Under the pieces are notes generated by a model that searched no databases, was not told where the DNA came from, and worked only from the letters and a program-made list of their open reading frames with translations. A program made the translations under genes and the position numbers. Below, piece after piece: positions 19,206 through 27,000 of a stretch of DNA of 39,956 nucleotides. Source of the stretch: an uncultured Chitinophagaceae bacterium. Lineage in GTDB: Bacteria > Bacteroidota > Bacteroidia > Chitinophagales > Chitinophagaceae. Within the stretch, counting starts at the first letter, position 1. Each line of letters opens with the position of its first letter. Location: the NCBI GenBank assembly GCA_903895845.1, contig CAITVK010000076.1, positions 1 to 39,956 of the forward strand. The letters run 5' to 3'.

Positions 19206-19297
19206 CTAGATAGTAGATAATAACTAGTAGATAATAACTAGTAGATAGCATTCGACAACTTGACTTAATATCTACTAACTAATATCTACTATCTTTT
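19206..19297. repeat. imperfect inverted repeat of TAGATAGTAGATA units upstream of dnaE
   Basis: The left arm (about 19207-19248) holds three AGTAGATA words spaced about 17 bp apart. The right arm (about 19266-19293) is TATCTACTAACTAATATC followed by TACTATCT. Arms are complementary over about 26 bp with 3-4 mismatches, leaving a loop of about 20-40 nt. The element starts 7 bp upstream of the dnaE ATG, so it lies in the dnaE promoter or leader. Confidence 0.8.
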
Positions 19298-19345
19298 CTT
19301 TCGCCTCCAAATATCCAACAAAGCTTCGTGAAAATGACTAGGGTT

Positions 19346-19354
19346 TTATCCACA
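19346..19354 (+). promoter_or_regulatory. single perfect DnaA-box match
   Basis: TTATCCACA is identical to the consensus DnaA box and lies about 150 bp upstream of dnaE. No second box is seen within several hundred bases, so this is not an origin signature and may be coincidental. Confidence 0.25.
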
Positions 19355-19579
19355 GACAGTATAAGTATTTTGCAATAACAAGCTAAGAATATCTGTTTAA
19401 TTCTTTTTTGGCTATGACCGTTGGGAATCGTTTCTTATCGTGACACGGGTCTTCTTTAGATGGCTTCTGACTTAAATCCGAAAAAAAACTCAATACCATG
19501 TGACTCTGACAATTTTTTGGTCTTGAAAATATCGGGAAATGCTTGTTTAAGCATCCATTTATATAACTTATTATAAACA

Positions 19580-19611
19580 AAAAGAGACCACCCAGTTAGG
19601 CGGTCTCTTTT
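19580..19611 (-). terminator. terminator of the 226-residue hypothetical gene
   Basis: A perfect 10-bp stem AAAAGAGACC/GGTCTCTTTT with a 12-nt loop is followed on the minus strand by TGTTTATAA, about 37 nt after the stop at 19648. The rest of 19355-19579 holds no supportable gene. Confidence 0.85.
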
Positions 19612-19647
19612 GCTTATAACCCAATATTTAAAAGTAAAAGGCTTTTA

Positions 19648-20328
19648 CTATACCTGAAATTTAATTACGTTACTATAAGTGCTTACCCCAGCGGCACTTG
19701 TAACCACACAAACACATTGCAATTTAGTACCTGCAGGTAAGCCAGTAACCAAAGCCTCTTTTTTACCAGTAATACAAAATAATCGAATGGAAACATCTGT
19801 GCAAAACATCAAATCGCCACTACGGGTAAGGGTATCCAAATCGCTTCCTATTACATAAGTAATGGTAGGATGATCCACCGTAATGCTTTTTGTTTCTACT
19901 TGCAACAGCACGGAACCTGCTTGCTTTTGAGGGGTGAAATCCAAAATTGGTTGACCATTAATAACGCCAGGCGTAGTGGTTGCACTTGTGGCATCGAAAC
20001 CAGATGAAACAATAATAATTGAATCTCCATTGGCAATCAAGTCAACAAGATCGGCCCAGTTATCAATAAATTTTTCAGCCGCTATCACTGCTTTTGCCAC
20101 TGCATCAGCAGTTCCGTTGCCACCATTTGCTTGAGCGTTCAGGGCCGTGGTGATAGCATTTATTTTGATTAATCCAAGTGCATACGTAAATACCAAGGAG
20201 GTGTTGATGAAGACACTTCCCGATGCCGACATTTTGCCCTGAATTTGTAGGTACTTAATTACTTTTTTCTCTGGAGTGAGGTGTCGGTAGTCTCTGGCAA
20301 CATTTTGTTTTCTTTGCATAACAATCAT
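19648..20328 (-). CDS. hypothetical protein with FN3-like C-terminus
   Basis: The protein has 226 residues (223 if Met4, MQRKQNVARDY, is used). No family recognised. There is no signal peptide. A basic N-terminus (RDYRHLTPEKKVIKYLQIQGK) is followed by an alanine-rich helical part (about 55-95: ITTALNAQANGGNGTADAVAKAVIAAEKFIDN...). The second half looks beta-rich, ending in a segment like the last strands of an FN3 module (EALVTGLPAGTKLQCVCVVT, then STYSNVIKFQV). It is transcribed alone, ends in a strong terminator, and its upstream region carries two unusual repeats. A cytoplasmic or non-classically exported structural protein is possible, but no function can be assigned. Confidence 0.75.
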   Translation of the reverse strand: MIVMQRKQNVARDYRHLTPEKKVIKYLQIQGKMSASGSVFINTSLVFTYALGLIKINAITTALNAQANGGNGTADAVAKAVIAAEKFIDNWADLVDLIANGDSIIIVSSGFDATSATTTPGVINGQPILDFTPQKQAGSVLLQVETKSITVDHPTITYVIGSDLDTLTRSGDLMFCTDVSIRLFCITGKKEALVTGLPAGTKLQCVCVVTSAAGVSTYSNVIKFQV

Positions 20329-20458
20329 TTTTTTTAATGAGAAACGAAACTAACCTTATCCAACCACAACCCTCTCAACTATATTTTTATTTGAAAAAGT
20401 TGTTTGCCCTAACTTCAAAGGCTTTTGTTTTTGCCTCATTTTCAGCCCGAAAAGAGAC

Positions 20459-20496
20459 AAAGTCAGCACTCTTTTACATAAAGTCAGCACTCTTTT
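20459..20496. repeat. 17-bp direct repeat pair, 21-bp spacing
   Basis: AAAGTCAGCACTCTTTT occurs exactly at 20459-20475 and again at 20480-20496, two helical turns apart. It sits about 130 bp upstream of the 226-residue gene start and just before the 62-bp hairpin array. The geometry would suit a regulator operator, but no regulator is known. Confidence 0.75.
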
Positions 20497-20502
20497 TATA
20501 AT

Positions 20503-20720
20503 TCTGGGCGGGATGAGTACTCATCCCGCCCAGATTACCCCAACTCTTGTCGGGTTTTAGCAAATCTGGGCGAGCGGAGTGGTTATCCCGCCCAGATTAC
20601 CCCTACTCTTGTCGGGTTTTGGCATTTCTGGGCGAGCGGAGTGGTTATCCCGCCCAGATTACCCCTACTCTTGTCAGGTTTTGGCATTTCTGGGCGAGCG
20701 GAGTGGTTATCCCGCCCAGA
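20503..20720. repeat. four tandem 62-bp hairpin repeats
   Basis: Four 32-bp inverted repeats start at 20503, 20565, 20627 and 20689, exactly 62 bp apart. The first is a perfect palindrome (TCTGGGCGGGATGAGT and its complement). The other three share TCTGGGCGAGCGGAG, a GTGGTTATC centre and CCGCCCAGA, keeping a GC-rich 8-bp stem. The 30-bp spacers are also conserved (TTACCCC(T/A)ACTCTTGTC). Much higher in GC than their surroundings. Frames crossing them are open only because of the repetition. Confidence 0.93.
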
Positions 20721-20829
20721 TTACTACTACTCTTGTCGGGTGTCTTATCCCACATGTTTGTTGGATAATACTGTAGTAAGTTTATCTTCCACCATATATT
20801 TTCAGGCTTATTTGTATTAATAATTAAGT

Positions 20830-21825
20830 TTGCAATTAAACAGCAATGCGCCTGTAACTAAACACAATATTTTGATTACAACGAATTTAGATTTAGCAAA
20901 ACAAGTACTTAGCAATGATGGGATTATTGCTATACCTACCGAAACGGTTTATGGTTTGGCTGGTAATACATTTAGTGAAATAGCCGTAAATAAAATATTC
21001 GCTTTAAAAAAAAGACCGCATTATAATCCGCTGATAGTACACATTAAGTCTGCGGATTGGCTAAATGAGGTTGCTTGTGATATTCCTGATGCTGCAATGT
21101 TGCTGGCAACAAAGTTTTGGCCTGGCCCCCTGACCTTACTTTTAAACAAGAAGCCCAATATTCCTGATCTGGTTACAGCGGGCAAACCAACTGTTGCCGT
21201 AAGAGTACCCAATCATCCGCTCACCTTAAATTTATTGGAACAACTAGATTTTCCGTTGTCGGCACCAAGTGCTAATCCGTTTGGATCAATTAGTCCTACT
21301 AGTGCTGAACATGTTTACAACTATTTTGAAGATAATCTGGAAGTTATTTTAGATGGGGGTGAATGTAATAATGGGGTTGAATCTACAATTATTGGCTTTG
21401 AGAACAATCTGCCAGTTTTGTACAGGCTTGGGGCAATTTCGCTGGAGGATATTGAAAAAGTAATTGGGGAAGTGCATACCCATACTAAAAATGATAAAGA
21501 CCCATCTGCACCTGGCATGCTGTCGAGGCATTATTCGCCCAATACAACTACTTATTTAGCAGACAATGTGGTTGAATTGATTAATCTTTATCCCAACAAA
21601 AAGATAGGGTTATTATTATTTAAAGATTTAGTAAGAAATAATCCAGTTTTACATCAAGAAATTCTCTCCAAAAATGGAGACCTATCCGAAGCTGCAAGGA
21701 ATTTATATGCTGCATTGCACCGTTTGGACAAATTGAACCTTGATATAATTATTGCCGAGCGATTGCCCGACAATGGACTTGGCAAAACAATAAATGACAG
21801 GTTGCAACGAGCAGTTGAAAAATAA
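20830..21825 (+). CDS. L-threonylcarbamoyladenylate synthase (Sua5/YrdC/TsaC family)
   Basis: Up to 331 residues. The YrdC domain (about 18-200) shows IAIPTETVYGLAG, the KKRPHYNPLIVH nucleotide-binding loop, FWPGPLT and PLSAPSANPFGSISPT. A C-terminal Sua5 domain follows a proline-rich hinge (about 230-245, DPSAPGMLSRHYSP). The enzyme makes threonylcarbamoyl-AMP from threonine, bicarbonate and ATP, the first step of t6A37 tRNA modification. The two-domain length is the Sua5 type, so the symbol could be sua5 or tsaC. No in-frame ATG exists near the front: the first usable start is TTG at 20830, and a second TTG at 20872 would begin MITTNLDLAKQVL, a more typical N-terminus. TAAGTTTG (20825-20832), a possible -7 box, overlaps the first TTG. 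Confidence 0.93.
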   Translation: MQLNSNAPVTKHNILITTNLDLAKQVLSNDGIIAIPTETVYGLAGNTFSEIAVNKIFALKKRPHYNPLIVHIKSADWLNEVACDIPDAAMLLATKFWPGPLTLLLNKKPNIPDLVTAGKPTVAVRVPNHPLTLNLLEQLDFPLSAPSANPFGSISPTSAEHVYNYFEDNLEVILDGGECNNGVESTIIGFENNLPVLYRLGAISLEDIEKVIGEVHTHTKNDKDPSAPGMLSRHYSPNTTTYLADNVVELINLYPNKKIGLLLFKDLVRNNPVLHQEILSKNGDLSEAARNLYAALHRLDKLNLDIIIAERLPDNGLGKTINDRLQRAVEK

Positions 21826-21871
21826 TTGGTAGTATATTCTTGGTTTACGCCACAAATGCTGCAAATGACAA

Positions 21872-21915
21872 AAAAGGAAGAAAGAAGCAACGATTAGTGC
21901 TTCTTTCTTCCTTTT
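21872..21915 (+). terminator. strong terminator after the Sua5 gene
   Basis: An 18-bp perfect stem pairs AAAAGGAAGAAAGAAGCA with TGCTTCTTTCTTCCTTTT around an 8-nt loop, followed by GTATTTTTAATTT. It lies about 45 nt after the stop codon. Confidence 0.88.
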
Positions 21916-22027
21916 GTATTTTTAATTTATTGCAATAAAATATACTCCAAATGGGAATTTCACCAAAGCATACATTTTAATCCACTACCCCAAAGTGTTT
22001 AGGAAAGGACTTGCAGTTGGAAGTAAG

Positions 22028-22061
22028 TTGGCAATAGTGCTTTCTTTTAGCAGTAGTTTTG
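22028..22061 (+). promoter_or_regulatory. possible promoter of the Crp/Fnr regulator gene
   Basis: TAGTTTTG (22054-22061) matches TAnnTTTG exactly, and TTG (22028-22030) lies 23 nt upstream, the long end of the usual spacing. The leader to the ATG at 22171 would be about 100 nt. Nothing else was seen in 21921-22170. Confidence 0.35.
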
Positions 22062-22170
22062 GCAGACCTAACACTATGGGACAATAGAGCAAGAATTAAG
22101 CAATGGAAATTTGAACCATTTTATTCGTATGCTCCTAACCAATTCAGACCTAATAACATACATTTACCAA

Positions 22171-22761
22171 ATGATAATCGAAAATAAAATAGTAGAATAC
22201 ATCAAAAGATATGTTAGCTTGACAGATGAAGAAGCAGAACAGTTCAGCAATGCTTTTAGGGAAGTGAAGATTAGAAAGAGACAATTTATTGTTCAACCAA
22301 ACTTTACCGTAAAACAGAGACATTTTGTTTTGAAGGGTGCTTTCAGGGCTTATGTGGTTGGGGATGAGGGACAAGACCATACCATCGCATTTGCTATTGA
22401 AGATTGGTGGATTACCGATTACAATAGCTACATTTTACAGAAACCTGCTACTATGTTTGTTATTGCCCTAGAGGATAGTACAATCCTGGAAATAACTTAT
22501 GAAAAGGAACAAGAACTAAAACTTGCAAATCATAAGTTTGAAACTTTTTTTAGGATAAGAGCAGAACGCACGGCGGCATTTATGCAACAAAGAATTATAT
22601 CCAACCTTACCCAAACTGCCGAAGAACGCTTTGAAGGGTTTGTTGAAAAATATCCCTCGATAGTACAAAGGATACCTCAATATGCCTTAGCCTCTTATTT
22701 AGGAATGACTACCGAGTTTTTATCGAGGATAAGAAATAAACGTACAACCAAAAAAAGTTGA
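22171..22761 (+). CDS. Crp/Fnr-family transcriptional regulator
   Basis: From the ATG at 22171 the protein has 196 residues (MIIENKIVEYIKRYV). An upstream TTG at 22111 would add 20 residues without similarity to the family, so it is not preferred. A cyclic-nucleotide-binding-like beta barrel (about 10-120) contains FVLKGAFRAYVV and YEKEQELKL, without the arginine/serine cAMP pocket of classical Crp, so the ligand is unknown. The C-terminus carries a helix-turn-helix (about 166-190: IPQYALASYLGMTTEFLSRI). No FNR-type cysteines are visible. In Bacteroidota such regulators often sit beside small redox or stress genes; here the AhpD-like and DUF1348-like genes follow on the same strand and are candidate targets (inference). 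Confidence 0.9.
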   Translation: MIIENKIVEYIKRYVSLTDEEAEQFSNAFREVKIRKRQFIVQPNFTVKQRHFVLKGAFRAYVVGDEGQDHTIAFAIEDWWITDYNSYILQKPATMFVIALEDSTILEITYEKEQELKLANHKFETFFRIRAERTAAFMQQRIISNLTQTAEERFEGFVEKYPSIVQRIPQYALASYLGMTTEFLSRIRNKRTTKKS

Positions 22762-22793
22762 ACTACATCAACCAAATTTCCTAAACTACATCA
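22761..22793. repeat. 10-bp direct repeat, possible operator
   Basis: AACTACATCA occurs at 22761-22770 and 22784-22793, 23 bp apart, in the gap between the Crp/Fnr gene and the AhpD-like gene. It precedes a CATTTTTG promoter-like box (22817-22824). It could be a regulator site, but no second locus is available for comparison. Confidence 0.35.
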
Positions 22794-22865
22794 TTTTTCA
22801 CCTTTGTAGGTCGTCGCATTTTTGCACTGTCAATAACGACAAACAAAATAATAAATTAAAGTAAA

Positions 22866-23414
22866 ATGACAACGACACAAGAAAGAACTTTTACAGTTCC
22901 TACAAGAGCAGAAGTTTCAGAAAACAATCAAGGTATTTTCGACAACCTTCAAAAGGGGTTAGGCTTTGTTCCCAATCTGTACGCCTATTTCGCTAAAAGC
23001 GAAACCGCACTAGGCGATTATCTTGCTTTACAAAATCGCAAAAGCTCGTTGAAGGCAAAAGAAAGGGAAGTGATTAATTTGGTGACCAGTCAAATAAATG
23101 GTTGCCGCTATTGCCAATCTGCCCACACAGTTTTAGGCAAAATGAATGGCTTTACAGACGAGCAAGTTTTAGAAATCCGTAAAGGGTCAGCATCATTTGA
23201 CCCAAAGTTGGATGCACTTGTGAAATTTGCCGCATCTACTGCAGAAAACCGTGGAAGAGCTACTGAAGAGAGCAAAGAAGCTTTTTTTGAAGCTGGATAT
23301 ACTGAAGCTAACTTGGTAGATGTGGTGATAGTAATTGGTGATAAAATAATCAGCAATTACATCCATAATCTCACTGGTTTTGAAATTGATTTTCCTGTAG
23401 CAGAAGAAATCTAA
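22866..23414 (+). CDS. carboxymuconolactone decarboxylase / AhpD-like peroxidase-related protein
   Basis: The protein has 182 residues and no signal peptide, hence cytoplasmic. The all-helical AhpD/CMD fold is shown by the redox motif CRYCQSAH (C80, C83, H87), as in peroxidase-related members of the family. It is preceded by KEREVINLVTSQINGC and followed by TVLGKMNGFTDEQVLEIRKG. AhpD-type proteins use the CxxC pair for thiol-disulfide exchange and peroxide reduction; the physiological partner is not evident and no ahpC is nearby. The gene follows the Crp/Fnr gene by 104 bp and is separated from the next gene by a hairpin, so it may be regulated by the upstream regulator. Confidence 0.9.
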   Translation: MTTTQERTFTVPTRAEVSENNQGIFDNLQKGLGFVPNLYAYFAKSETALGDYLALQNRKSSLKAKEREVINLVTSQINGCRYCQSAHTVLGKMNGFTDEQVLEIRKGSASFDPKLDALVKFAASTAENRGRATEESKEAFFEAGYTEANLVDVVIVIGDKIISNYIHNLTGFEIDFPVAEEI

Positions 23415-23418
23415 ATTT

Positions 23419-23450
23419 ATAAAAAGGACAGTTACGACTGCCCTTTTTAT
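23419..23450 (+). terminator. hairpin after the AhpD-like gene
   Basis: A 14-bp stem ATAAAAAGGACAGT/ACTGCCCTTTTTAT with one A-C mismatch and a TACG tetraloop begins 5 nt after the stop codon and ends in a T run. It lies only 25 bp before the next ATG, so it may be a partial terminator inside an operon. Confidence 0.75.
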
Positions 23451-23474
23451 GTTATACAAAATAAAGAAGTTAAA

Positions 23475-23978
23475 ATGAAAAATGAATCTGAAATAGCCGC
23501 AGATAGTGAAAGGAATAAACCTTTTGTAAATGAAGAATGTGGCGATACAATTTGGGATGAGGTATTGATTGAAAAAAGACATCCATTGCCACCTTTTACA
23601 TTAGAGACTGCCTTGCAAAAAGTAAAAGCAGCAGAAGATGCATGGAATACAAAAGACCCTGAAAGAATTTGTTTGGCTTATACCATTGATACAGAATGGC
23701 GAAACCGAACTGATTTTATTAATGGACGGGAAGAGGTAAAGCAATTCTTGAAAAAGAAATGGGAAAGGGAATTGGATTATAAACTTAAAAAAGAATTGTG
23801 GGGATTTCTTGATAACCGAATGGCTGTTAGGTTTGTGTATGAATGGCATAATGCTGAAGGGCAATGGTTTCGTAGTTACGGCAATGAACTATGGGAATTT
23901 GATGAAAACGGATTGATGCAAAAGCGTTTTGCGAGTATCAATGACTTGCCCATTAAAGACAGTGATAGGTATTTGTAA
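23475..23978 (+). CDS. DUF1348 / NTF2-like family protein
   Basis: The protein has 167 residues. From about residue 38 it follows the DUF1348 pattern closely: [99 protein letters not shown]. These are SnoaL/NTF2-like cone-shaped folds, usually small cytoplasmic proteins of unresolved enzymatic role. The N-terminal roughly 37 residues ([15 protein letters not shown]...) are an acidic, probably disordered extension not typical of the family. Same strand as, and 60 bp behind, the AhpD-like gene. No catalytic activity can be claimed. Confidence 0.88.
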   Translation: MKNESEIAADSERNKPFVNEECGDTIWDEVLIEKRHPLPPFTLETALQKVKAAEDAWNTKDPERICLAYTIDTEWRNRTDFINGREEVKQFLKKKWERELDYKLKKELWGFLDNRMAVRFVYEWHNAEGQWFRSYGNELWEFDENGLMQKRFASINDLPIKDSDRYL

Positions 23979-24041
23979 AAACAACAATATACAAATTTAT
24001 TACAGGAATTTACTGGTAAAAATAAGTAAGACGTGAGCATG

Positions 24042-24080
24042 AAAAAGGAAGGGATCGTTCTAAATGATACCTTCCTTTTT
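24042..24080. terminator. bidirectional terminator between converging genes
   Basis: AAAAAGGAAGG (24042-24052) pairs with CCTTCCTTTTT (24070-24080), with an inner ATC/GAT pair. It lies between the plus-strand stop at 23978 and the minus-strand stop at 24100 and has T runs in both directions. Confidence 0.88.
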
Positions 24081-24099
24081 ATCCTCCGCACATTAAATA

Positions 24100-27000
24100 T
24101 TAATTGCTTTCCTTCAAAAACTTCTCTTGGTGCTTATTGCCTTGCTTGTCTGTTAGTTCGAGTAAATAGACACCGCTTGCCAGGTTACTTGCATCCAGAC
24201 TCAACTTGCCATCTGTTACCGTAACACCAGCCTTACCATACACTTCCTTACCTGCTACTGTTACAATCCGCACATCATAATTACCTGTTGCTGCATTACT
24301 CAAAGTAATGTTTAGCGTACGCTGAACAGGATTGGGATAGACATTAATAGTGATGAGTGATGAATTATGAGTACTGAGTGACGCAATGGAACTGTACTTA
24401 ACTGCCCCATCAGTGCCAATTGCCTTAATGCGGTAGTACAAAGTTGTTGCATTCACCGGAAGGCTCGCATCTTCAACCGAGTAGTTGTTTATACCTGTCG
24501 CCTTCTCCGTTGTAATCGTGCTGAATACCGCGCCATTGGTGCTTCTTTCTACTTCGTAACCAACGATGTTTGCTTCATTGGCAATACGCCATTTGATAGC
24601 TGCCCCTTGTGTATTTTGTACCGCACTGATATTGGTAAAGTCTACAGGCAATGGTACTATATCACCAAACAACAACGCAAAACGATTCTTACCCTTACTA
24701 GCAGTGTCGCTGGATACATTGAAATCGTAAACAGGTGTTGCCTTTACATCTTGGTTAATACCCAAGAACTTGTCTACCAAAGTAATAGTTGCGGCACTAT
24801 TGATGCCCGCATAATCACTAAAAGTTAGCCGGAATGCACCTGTGGTACTACTGGTTAAACCTAGTTGTATTGTATCTGTCGCTAAGTTATCTGGTAAGGT
24901 GGCAATAGCCAAGGTCTTACCGGGTTTGGCAACAGATAATACCTGGCTAGAAGTGTTTAAGGACTCAGCATCCCAATCTGCGAGATACCCCTTAGAACCA
25001 TTACTGTTGAACCTGATGACAACTTCATCCAATGCATTATTGGCCGTTGTCTTTAGTCCAACCCTTAGCAACTTATTGTTAGCAACACCAAAGTATTGTG
25101 TGTTTGGGATAGTGCCACTTGCTTTGTGTGCCTCGTGGAAAGTAACACTTCCTGCTGTGTTGGCTTGCACAAAGAATGCCTGACCAATAGCTATAAAGTC
25201 GCCATGAGCATCGTCATAACCTGTAGCGCCATTGGCAATCACACCCGCAGAATAAGTGCTGTAGTTGCCATTTCCAAACGGACTATAAGTCCACATTTTA
25301 TTATTGATATTGGCATTGGTAGCTTGAAAGGCTGTATAACTCAACTGGCTAGGATAAGGGTTAGCCAACAAAGTATATTTATGAACCGCAGGATCATTCA
25401 ATGCTACCGTAACATCTCCTTTGGTAATTGTACCAGTAGCACTTAATGTTACAGCTTCTGGTGGGGTAGGCGCACCTGTTTCCAGCTGATTGGCACAAGA
25501 AACCGTTGCACTATTTCTGTTGCCACGTATGTTTACAACATAGCCAGTGCCAGGGGAGAGTGTTGTCTGTTCTGTATTGGCGATGCCAACATAGCGGCTT
25601 CCGTTAACTGGAGTAGCCACATAGTTATAAATAGTCGGTGCATTGTTTTGGGTAGCGTCGAAGCCATTGTTGTTGTATTTGTCTGTACTACCACCATCTC
25701 CCGAAGTAGTTCCGCAAGGGACACCACCTGTTCCATAACCAGAAACATAAATCTGTTGTTGCCAGCTGCTGCGGATTGACTGCGCCACCGGACTACCTAT
25801 ATAACTGTACTTACGGGCAGATTTTGCAGTGATGTATCGTTGGACTGTAACGTTGCCAGAGATTGTTCCCAATACTTGGTCAATACGGGCAGTACCATTA
25901 CTATCAGAAAGCAAAGTAAGGTTGCCACCAGTGTTAAGCGTACCTCCCGTAGGTGTAACAGTTCCCTTGATAAATAAGGCATTGCCCAACGTAACAGTAC
26001 CGGATGTATTGATTGTCATGTTGTAGAGTGCATTGGTTGTATCTGCTTTAGTGGCATCAAAATATACAGTGCCAGCTGCACTTCCTGTCAAAGAAAGACT
26101 AGATGCAGGAGAACCCGTTATACTACCAGAGCCAGTGATAGTTCCATTGATGGTCAATCCAAAACCATTCAGGTTAATGCCTCCCGTTAGCGACAAATTA
26201 TTTACAGATAGATTAGCAGAGAGCTTAGGTGTAGTATTGCTGATGATCACATTGGTTGCTGAAGTAGGAAGACCGCCACACCAGTTAGTAGCACTGTTGG
26301 CATCACCACCATTTAAACCAGTGTATGAACCAGTGACACATCCAATTGCCCCAGTGTTGCCCACGACAAACAAGTTTGTGATGCCACTGCCCAACCCAAT
26401 GCCAGTTTTATTTAGGGTGTAGGGGTTTGAACCAGAAGGCGTACCAACAGTATACACTGAATAACCAGCTGCTGAGATACCTAAGTCGCAAGAGGTTGTC
26501 GGACTGAAGCTTGCGGCACCATCTGTGTTATTAAACTGATAGGTGATACTTGCAGTTGTTGCCGCAGAACTGAGTACAGACCATTGGAGATTGACTATTT
26601 GAGAAGGCGTATTAACCGTTAATGTAATTGGACTCGTTACTGCAACAGAAAGATTGGATGTTCCAATGGTATTGGCAATGGAAATAGGTGCATAAGAAGT
26701 AGCTGTTCCCACAGGGAAAGTAATACTCGTTGTAGAGACACTATTCTTGATAAGTAACCCTGTACCTGCCGTAACGATATAACTAGTAGAAGATCCCGAT
26801 GGCATGGTAGCCACGGTAAGATTGCTGTTTCCCAAAGATAAATAACCACTTGTAAGTGTTAATGTGCCAGACACCGTGAAGTTGCTAGTGCTTAATGCAA
26901 TAGTATTGGAACCACTACTTGTATTATTTATAGTTAAATTGTTGAATGTTTCTGTGGTAGCAGCAGAAATGGTTTGATTACCAGTACCATTAAAGACTAT

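Noticed and set aside
19383-19580. 65-codon minus-strand frame between the hypothetical gene's terminator and dnaE
   Set aside because: Composition is not protein-like, it begins at the terminator hairpin, and no promoter or family was seen.
20503-20720. Integron attC sites or CRISPR-like array
   Set aside because: Spacers are conserved instead of unique, and no attC core sites, integrase or cas genes are present.
20547-20776. Two overlapping open frames (73 and 65 codons) across the 62-bp repeats
   Set aside because: They are open only because the repeated unit has no stops in those frames, and the residues simply mirror the DNA repeat; no plausible start context.
23419-23450. Riboswitch or attenuator before the DUF1348 gene
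   Set aside because: It is only a simple T-tailed hairpin with no alternative pairing or aptamer-like structure.
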